From contig NZ_JABUYL010000016.1 of assembly GCF_014897315.1 (NCBI RefSeq), positions 1 to 64,000 on the forward strand: DNA of 64,000 bases. The letters are read 5' to 3'. A program made the position numbers and the translations under genes. This document shows positions 58,480-64,000 of the stretch, one piece after another. Each line of letters starts with the position of its first letter. Position 1 is the first letter of the stretch. The DNA comes from Proteus sp. FME41 (lineage in GTDB: Bacteria > Pseudomonadota > Gammaproteobacteria > Enterobacterales > Enterobacteriaceae). The notes under the pieces were generated by a model that was not told where the DNA came from, ran no database searches, and was given only the letters and a program-made list of their open reading frames with translations.

Positions 58480-59754
58480 ATGACACCTGAAGATCTTGCT
58501 TTTGATTTACGCCACATTTGGCATCCATACACTTCGATGAGCGCCCCGTTACCTGCTTACCCTATCGTCAGTGCAAAAGGCGTTGAATTAGTCTTGGCGG
58601 ATGGCAGAAAACTGATTGATGGCATGTCTTCATGGTGGGCCGCAATTCATGGATATAATCATCCCGAACTGAATAATGCAGTGACAACACAATTAGAAAA
58701 AATGTCTCATGTGATGTTTGGTGGTATTACCCATCCCTCGGCGGTATCACTTTGTCGAAAATTATTAGCGATAACACCAAAACCTCTTGAATGTCTATTT
58801 TTAGCGGATTCTGGCTCAGTTGCAGTTGAAGTTGCACTAAAAATGGCGTTGCAATATTGGCAAGCTAAAGGTGAAAAACGCCAACGTATCGTGGCATTAA
58901 AGCAGGGTTATCATGGCGATACCTTTGGTGCCATGTCCGTGTGTGATCCGGATAACTCTATGCACAGTCTTTATAAAGGTTATCTCCCTAATCACCTGTT
59001 TGTGGATGCACCCAAAACTGGTTTTTATGAAGAGTGGGACCCTACTGATATTGACTCGTTACGCACAACGTTAGCGCAACATCATCAAGAAATCGCTGCT
59101 GTTATGCTTGAACCCATTGTTCAAGGCGCAGGGGGGATGCGAATTTATCATCCTGAATATTTAAAGCAGGCAAGAGCGCTGTGTAACGAGTTTGATGTGT
59201 TACTCATTGCTGATGAAATTGCCACCGGCTTTGGCCGAACAGGTAAGCTGTTTGCGTGTGAACATGCAGAAATATCACCCGATATCATGTGCGTGGGTAA
59301 AGCATTAACGGGTGGCTATATGACGTTATCAGCCACGTTAACCACACGTCATATTGCAGAAACCATCAGCCAAGGTGATGCAGGATGCTTTATGCATGGC
59401 CCGACTTATATGGGAAATCCTTTGGCTTGTGCTGTTGCTGATGCCTGTTTATTGCTATTAGAAAAAGGCGATTGGGTAAACCAAGTTGCAAAAATTGAAA
59501 AACAACTACAATGCGAGCTATTACCGTTAAAACAGGCTAAAAGTGTCAAAGATGTACGCGTTTTAGGTGCGATTGGCGTGGTCGAAATGAACGAGCCCGT
59601 TAATATGGCAAAATTACAAAAAATCTTTGTAGAGGAAGGGGTTTGGATCAGGCCTTTTGGCAAGCTGATTTATATTATGCCACCCTTTATTATGCCACCA
59701 GCAAGCCTAACTAAACTCACTCAAGCTATTGAGAAAGTGGTTAATCTTTCATAA
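58480..59754 (+). CDS. bioA: Adenosylmethionine-8-amino-7-oxononanoate aminotransferase
   Basis: A 424-residue class III aminotransferase that uses SAM as amino donor to make 7,8-diaminopelargonate. It has [12 protein letters not shown] at the start, [47 protein letters not shown], and the PLP lysine in [17 protein letters not shown]. It is divergent from bioBFCD and is followed by a hairpin converging on pgl. Confidence 0.97.
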   Translation: MTPEDLAFDLRHIWHPYTSMSAPLPAYPIVSAKGVELVLADGRKLIDGMSSWWAAIHGYNHPELNNAVTTQLEKMSHVMFGGITHPSAVSLCRKLLAITPKPLECLFLADSGSVAVEVALKMALQYWQAKGEKRQRIVALKQGYHGDTFGAMSVCDPDNSMHSLYKGYLPNHLFVDAPKTGFYEEWDPTDIDSLRTTLAQHHQEIAAVMLEPIVQGAGGMRIYHPEYLKQARALCNEFDVLLIADEIATGFGRTGKLFACEHAEISPDIMCVGKALTGGYMTLSATLTTRHIAETISQGDAGCFMHGPTYMGNPLACAVADACLLLLEKGDWVNQVAKIEKQLQCELLPLKQAKSVKDVRVLGAIGVVEMNEPVNMAKLQKIFVEEGVWIRPFGKLIYIMPPFIMPPASLTKLTQAIEKVVNLS

Positions 59755-59770
59755 GTCTTTCATAAAGAAC

Positions 59771-59805
59771 AAACCTCTAGCAAGGTGATATCTCGCTAGA
59801 GGTTT
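59771..59805. terminator. Hairpin between bioA and pgl
   Basis: AAACCTCTAGC and GCTAGAGGTTT (59771-59781, 59795-59805) form a perfect 11-bp stem with a 13-nt loop. The plus-strand flank GCATGGCTTTT has only a delayed T run, while on the minus strand GTTCTTTATG follows. Confidence 0.7.
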
Positions 59806-59814
59806 GCATGGCTT

Positions 59815-60804
59815 TTATTTCGTGACAACGGTAACCCACATTGCACCTTTTCCAACGGGATAACACGCTAATTCAGTTAATGCGCCGGTATATTTGTCAA
59901 TACGAGAAACCGAAGCAAAATCTGATTTTTGACCACAAGAAATCAAGTAATTGCCTGTATTATCAAGATTAAAGCCGCGAGGCTGTGTTTGCGTTGGATA
60001 ATACCCTACAGGTTGTAGATAATCACCCGCCTCAGAGATTGTCATCGCACAGATAAAGCTTTCAGAGCGTTCGCTGGCATACAGAAAACGGCCATCAGGT
60101 GTGATATGAATATCTGATGCCCAACGAGTACTGTTAAATGTTTCAGGCACAATATCAACCGTTTGCACTAAACGATATAAATCGCCCATACGACGATAAA
60201 CATTGATTGTGGCGTCTAATTCATTAAGGCAATAAAACACATCACCATTAGGGTGAAATGCCATATGACGAGGACCTGCATTTTGTACTGTCGTTAACGC
60301 TTCCGTGCCGGCCTCGGTTAAATATCCTTCTTCTGAAAAATTAAATAAACGAATATGATCTTCTCCTAAGCAAGGCACGATCAGTTGTTTATTATTCCAA
60401 TCAATATTAGAGGAGTGGGGTTTATTTAAGCCTTCAATAATTTGGATTGGTGATTGGGCAATGCCCTCTTCACTAATTGGTAAAACCGCTAAATTACCTT
60501 GATGATAAGAAGGAACAAATAAGAAGCGCCCTGTTTTATCTAAGCATAAATGAACAGGTGTGCTTGGAATGGAAGTGATCGCCTTTTGTATTAGTTGACC
60601 ATCCGCAGCAATTGCAAATGTCACCACACTAAAATGAGGACGAACACCCACATAAAGGTACTTTCCATCCGCACTTGCAATCATCGGTTGTACTTGTCCT
60701 GTGACCTCAACAACCTGTAATAAATCCATTTCACCTTCAATGTTTAATGCATAAACATGGATTTGATGACTCTCTGGACTTGCTACGTAGACGACCTGTT
60801 TCAT
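59815..60804 (-). CDS. pgl: 6-phosphogluconolactonase (Pgl/YbhE type)
   Basis: A 329-residue seven-bladed beta-propeller that hydrolyses 6-phosphogluconolactone in the pentose phosphate pathway, length as E. coli YbhE/Pgl (331 aa). Conserved blocks include VYVASPESHQIHVYALN, ADGKYLYVGVRPHFSVVTF, NAGPRHMAFHPNGDVFYCLN and HITPDGRFLYASERSE. GGAGAAGG precedes the ATG. Convergent with bioA, divergent from ybhA, as in E. coli. Confidence 0.95.
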   Translation of the reverse strand: MKQVVYVASPESHQIHVYALNIEGEMDLLQVVEVTGQVQPMIASADGKYLYVGVRPHFSVVTFAIAADGQLIQKAITSIPSTPVHLCLDKTGRFLFVPSYHQGNLAVLPISEEGIAQSPIQIIEGLNKPHSSNIDWNNKQLIVPCLGEDHIRLFNFSEEGYLTEAGTEALTTVQNAGPRHMAFHPNGDVFYCLNELDATINVYRRMGDLYRLVQTVDIVPETFNSTRWASDIHITPDGRFLYASERSESFICAMTISEAGDYLQPVGYYPTQTQPRGFNLDNTGNYLISCGQKSDFASVSRIDKYTGALTELACYPVGKGAMWVTVVTK

Positions 60805-60953
60805 TCCTTCTCCTTAAAACCTATTACTCATTGATTTATAAAGAATAACAACCCAATCAACGCTTACTTGTCACGATTAAGCTAGTTTATCTTTTATGGG
60901 TTAACGTGTAACATCAATAACAATGCATCTTAATACTATCAAGGGGCTTATTT

Positions 60954-61775
60954 ATGTCATATCGCGTTATTGCATTGGATCTTGATGGCACACTGCTTGA
61001 TGACCAAAAACGTATCCTGCCAGAATCTTTAGAAGCACTCAATCTTGCAAGAAAAGCAGGTATTAAAGTCTTAATTGTAACAGGTCGTCATCATGTTGCT
61101 ATCCATCCATTCTATCAAGCACTCGATCTTGATACCCCTGCGATCTGCTGTAATGGGACTTACCTTTATGACTATATTGGTAAAAAGGTACTGGAATCCG
61201 ATCCATTAACCACTCAAGAAACCAGCGCAGTATTAGATCTTGTTAAACAAACAGATGTACATCACTTAGTTTATGCTGATGATGCAATGATGTATGACCA
61301 ACTATCAGCCCCAGTACAGCGTACTTTAAAATGGTCAGAAACATTACCTACTGCACAGCGTCCAAACTTAATCAAAGTCGATGATTTCTATAAAGCCATG
61401 CATGATGTCAATGCCATTTGGAAAATTGCAACAACAACGCCCGATCACGATGAGTTACGCGCTTTAGTTGAAAAAATTGAGCAACAAGTCGGTTTAGAAT
61501 GCGAATGGTCTTGGGTTGATCAAGTCGATATCGCTAAAAAAGGCAACAGCAAAGGTCGTCGTTTACAACGTTGGGTTGAAGCGAATGGCATGAATATGAG
61601 CGATGTTATTGCCTTTGGTGATAATTTTAATGACCTTAGCATGTTAGAACATGTTGGCTTAGGTGTTGCAATGGGCAATGCCTCTGATGAAGTCAAAGCG
61701 CGCGCTAAAATGGTCACCAAAGTAAACTCTCAACCGGGTATCGCAGAGATTATTCATAAATATATTCTGTCTTAG
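60954..61775 (+). CDS. ybhA: HAD-family phosphatase YbhA (pyridoxal phosphatase)
   Basis: A 273-residue Cof-type HAD phosphatase. Motif I is ALDLDGTLLDDQ (Asp nucleophile near residue 9), motif II VTGRH, motif III Lys in DIAKKGNSKG, and motif IV FGDNFNDLSML. E. coli YbhA (272 aa) dephosphorylates pyridoxal 5'-phosphate and several sugar phosphates. AGGGG precedes the ATG. It lies between pgl and modC, the E. coli order. Confidence 0.94.
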   Translation: MSYRVIALDLDGTLLDDQKRILPESLEALNLARKAGIKVLIVTGRHHVAIHPFYQALDLDTPAICCNGTYLYDYIGKKVLESDPLTTQETSAVLDLVKQTDVHHLVYADDAMMYDQLSAPVQRTLKWSETLPTAQRPNLIKVDDFYKAMHDVNAIWKIATTTPDHDELRALVEKIEQQVGLECEWSWVDQVDIAKKGNSKGRRLQRWVEANGMNMSDVIAFGDNFNDLSMLEHVGLGVAMGNASDEVKARAKMVTKVNSQPGIAEIIHKYILS

Positions 61776-61801
61776 TCCTATTTTTACATCACCTAAAAGA
61801 C

Positions 61802-61829
61802 AAAACCTCATCTTAGATGAGGTTTTTTA
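61802..61829 (+). terminator. Terminator between ybhA and modC
   Basis: AAAACCTCATC and GATGAGGTTTT (61802-61812, 61816-61826) form an 11-bp stem with a 3-nt loop and further T. It likely also terminates modABC on the other strand, helped by upstream A residues. Confidence 0.9.
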
Positions 61830-61850
61830 TCGGCAAACACAACTGATAAA

Positions 61851-62915
61851 TCAAAGATGACGACTTAGCGAAATACTCTTTATTTGCGCATAAAGCCACT
61901 GCCCTTCTTGAATATTCAATTCATCTTTTGCCCAAGGCGTGATCCTCGCCCACAAATAATTGCCATCATTGACGAGTTTGACATCAACTTGGCCATCATT
62001 TTTAATGGTTTCAACCACTTTCATATGCAAAATATTACGAATACTACTATTTGAAGGGCGGGTGGTAGTCAGTGATACATCAGAAGCATCAATCCGAACA
62101 CGCACATCACGACCAATTTTAGCCTCAATTTGAGGCAACCACAGCACTTGGTTACCGAAAGCCGTTGCTGTCATATCGTAATGGCTATGATGCTCTACTA
62201 CCATCACATTGGCGATACTGCTTAATGTCTCTTTTTGTAGCCAAGGACGTAATGCACTGCTTGCCCATACATCTTCCAGCTTGCCTGTCGCCTTAATTTT
62301 TCCTGCATCCATCACAATGACGTTATCTGCAAGTCGAATAATTTCATCAAGGCTGTGGCTCACATACAAAATAGGAATTTGTACATCTTGTGAGAGCTTT
62401 TCTAAATATGGCAGTAGCTCACGTTTACGCGGTAAATCAAGCGATGCTAAAGGCTCATCCATTAGCATAATATCAGGTGCGGTCAATAATGCTCGCCCGA
62501 TAGCAACACGCTGTTTTTCACCGCCTGATAAAGTGATGGGAAATCGCGTGAGCAAATGCTCAATACCTAATAAGTAAATAATGCGATCAAACTGCACTTT
62601 CATTGTTGGTGACATCCCATACAACAGATTACCTCTCACTGTATAATGTGGAAATAATCGCGCATCTTGGAAAACATAACCCACTTTTCGTTTTTCAGGT
62701 GGCAGATAAATTTTCTTTTCAGTATCTACCAGCGTGTGATTGTTTAATACAATCCGCCCTGAATCGGGTTTTGTTAAACCTCCAATCACATTAATCAATG
62801 AGGTTTTACCAGCACCTGATAAACCAAATACCGCCGTAATACTTTCTGTTGGCAGTTCGGTATTCACTTCCAGACACAAAGAGCCCAGCGTCTGTTTAAA
62901 ATTCATCTCTAGCAT
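61851..62915 (-). CDS. modC: Molybdate ABC transporter ATP-binding protein ModC
   Basis: A 354-residue ABC ATPase. Walker A is GLSGAGKTS (residues about 30-38), Q-loop [10 protein letters not shown], signature [16 protein letters not shown], and Walker [11 protein letters not shown]. The C-terminal third is a molybdate-binding TOBE domain ([14 protein letters not shown] through AQIKSISL). The start ATG overlaps the modB stop by 7 nt. Length matches E. coli ModC (352 aa). Confidence 0.97.
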   Translation of the reverse strand: MLEMNFKQTLGSLCLEVNTELPTESITAVFGLSGAGKTSLINVIGGLTKPDSGRIVLNNHTLVDTEKKIYLPPEKRKVGYVFQDARLFPHYTVRGNLLYGMSPTMKVQFDRIIYLLGIEHLLTRFPITLSGGEKQRVAIGRALLTAPDIMLMDEPLASLDLPRKRELLPYLEKLSQDVQIPILYVSHSLDEIIRLADNVIVMDAGKIKATGKLEDVWASSALRPWLQKETLSSIANVMVVEHHSHYDMTATAFGNQVLWLPQIEAKIGRDVRVRIDASDVSLTTTRPSNSSIRNILHMKVVETIKNDGQVDVKLVNDGNYLWARITPWAKDELNIQEGQWLYAQIKSISLSRHL

Positions 62916-63607
62916 ACGCCCCCCAATCTTTTACGACCCCAGCGAGTTAGCCACTCTGAAGCCATTAAAGAGACGAGCGCCAAAATAATTGCAATCACAC
63001 ATAAACGGGCGGCATCCATTTCTGCACCGGGTGTTTCAATCAAGGTATACATTGCCAGAGGGATAGTTCTTGTTTCCCCCGGAATATTGGAGACGAAAGT
63101 GATTGTTGCGCCAAATTCTCCTAATGAGCGCGCAAATGCCAACACAATTCCTGCGATGATCCCTGGCATAGACAAGGGTAACGTTATGGTAAAAAAGACA
63201 CGCAACGGTGAAGCCCCTAAGGTTCTCGCAGCTTGTTCCATGCGTTGATCGACAGCTTCTAATGCTAATCTGATTGCGCGTACCATCAGTGGAAATGCAA
63301 CGACTGCGGATGCAAGCGCTGCGCCTCGCCAACTAAAGGTAAAGCTAAAGCCAAACCAGTTATACAACCATTCACCAATAAATCCTCGTTTACCCATACT
63401 AACAAGTAAAAGGTAACCGACCACAACAGGTGGTAGGACTAAAGGTAAATGGATAATGCTATCAAGCAATGATTTACCAGGAAAACGTACTCTAACTAAA
63501 AGCCAAGCCATAAAAATACCAAAAGGTAGACTGATAATAACTGCAACAGTCGATACCTTAAGGCTTAGTATGATGGCTTGCCATTCGTATTCACTTAACA
63601 TCTCCAA
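62909..63607 (-). CDS. modB: Molybdate ABC transporter permease ModB
   Basis: A 232-residue permease with five membrane segments: [40 protein letters not shown], and the EAA loop [24 protein letters not shown] at 63607 has AGGA (overlapping the modA stop) about 10 nt upstream; an ATG two codons later (63601) has the GGAG immediately before it. The TTG gives better spacing, but the start is uncertain by two residues. Confidence 0.95.
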   Translation of the reverse strand: MEMLSEYEWQAIILSLKVSTVAVIISLPFGIFMAWLLVRVRFPGKSLLDSIIHLPLVLPPVVVGYLLLVSMGKRGFIGEWLYNWFGFSFTFSWRGAALASAVVAFPLMVRAIRLALEAVDQRMEQAARTLGASPLRVFFTITLPLSMPGIIAGIVLAFARSLGEFGATITFVSNIPGETRTIPLAMYTLIETPGAEMDAARLCVIAIILALVSLMASEWLTRWGRKRLGGVC

Positions 63608-63618
63608 AACGATAATTC

Positions 63619-64000
63619 CTACAGTGGGCTAAAGCCGTATTTCTTAAAAATTTCAGCGGCTTGAGGTGTTTTCAGATAGTCATAAAAATCACGAACTGCT
63701 TTATTGTCCTGACCTTTTACAACTGCCATTGGATATTCAACAGGTTTGTGGCTATCAGCTGGGAATATGCCGACCACTTTCACTTTATCACTCGCAACTG
63801 CATCAGAACCGTATACGATACCTAATGGTGCTTCATCACGCTCAACTAACGCCATACCACTACGCACGTTATTAGTACGCGCCATTTCTGGGCTTACTGT
63901 ATTCCATGCACCTAAATATTCTAATGATTCTTTCGCATAGATACCAACAGGTACATGGTCAGGATCACCAACAGCTAATTTTCCACCATTGAGTAAGGAT
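63619..64000 (-). CDS. modA: Partial CDS, molybdate-binding periplasmic protein ModA
   Basis: The frame is open from the right window edge to the stop at 63619. It reads SLLNGGKLAVGDPDHVPVGI, then YAKESLEYLGAWNTV, and ends EIFKKYGFSPL, which is the C-terminal half of ModA with the ligand-contacting DPDHVPVG-type block. The short frame beginning at 63885 is only an internal ATG. The start, signal peptide and operon promoter (ModE site) are outside the window. Eleven nt separate its stop from modB. Confidence 0.95.
   Translation of the reverse strand, partial: SLLNGGKLAVGDPDHVPVGIYAKESLEYLGAWNTVSPEMARTNNVRSGMALVERDEAPLGIVYGSDAVASDKVKVVGIFPADSHKPVEYPMAVVKGQDNKAVRDFYDYLKTPQAAEIFKKYGFSPL

Noticed and set aside
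63619-63885. Short ORF that could be read as a truncated modA
   Set aside because: The frame stays open upstream to the window edge with ModA-like sequence, so the gene is cut by the window and not truncated.

Overview
The window is a stretch of chromosome from an enteric gammaproteobacterium. The protein sequences, the AT-rich base composition and the gene order fit the Morganellaceae, most likely Proteus. This is a judgement from remembered family sequences and synteny, not from a search. About 58 protein genes are supported. No rRNA, tRNA, insertion sequence, integrase or CRISPR array was found. One structured RNA, a molybdenum-cofactor (Moco) leader, was found upstream of moaA.

Layout. 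(1) 1-74 is the 5' tip of a minus-strand gene that looks like a type VI secretion VgrG, followed by about 630 nt without a gene. (2) 706-16185 is a housekeeping block: dcuC, asmA, dcd, udk, apbC, metG, yohJ-yohK, cdd, maeA, sanA, yeiB, folE. (3) 16341-27014 holds an MFS transporter, moeA-moeB, a YtcJ-like amidohydrolase, a GNAT/LOG pair, rhtA, dps and dinG. (4) 27271-35645 is an accessory metabolic region sitting between dinG and rhlE, which are close neighbours in E. coli. It has a LrhA-like regulator, a DapA-family aldolase and an odd FabZ-like hotdog protein on one side. On the other side are two back-to-back operons: a fumarase/aspartase-superfamily lyase with an MmgE/PrpD protein, and a MetC-like C-S lyase with a second DcuC-type carrier. 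(5) 35909-46444 carries a small membrane protein with sseA, a GlsB-family protein, rhlE-dusC, and cecR-ybhGFSR plus a VOC protein. (6) 46581-64000 carries ybhL, moaACDE, ybhK, a DUF1266 protein, uvrB, the divergent bioBFCD/bioA locus, pgl, ybhA and modABC (modA cut by the window edge).

How the genes work together. Molybdenum metabolism is spread over three loci: ModABC imports molybdate, MoaA/C/D/E make molybdopterin, and MoeB/MoeA activate MoaD and insert the metal. Biotin synthesis is complete from BioC to BioB, with a BirA-operator-like element between bioB and bioA. SOS elements are visible: a canonical LexA box at uvrB and an off-spacing one at dinG. Anaerobic C4-dicarboxylate metabolism appears twice (dcuC with an FNR-like site, and the second DcuC carrier).

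The best candidate for an undescribed system is the 29.8-35.6 kb cluster. The gene set (dicarboxylate carrier, epimerase/dehydratase-type MmgE/PrpD protein, fumarate-releasing type lyase, PLP C-S lyase) is what would be needed to take up and dismantle a succinyl adduct of a thiol or amine, for example S-(2-succino)cysteine or an iminodisuccinate-like compound. That function is inference.
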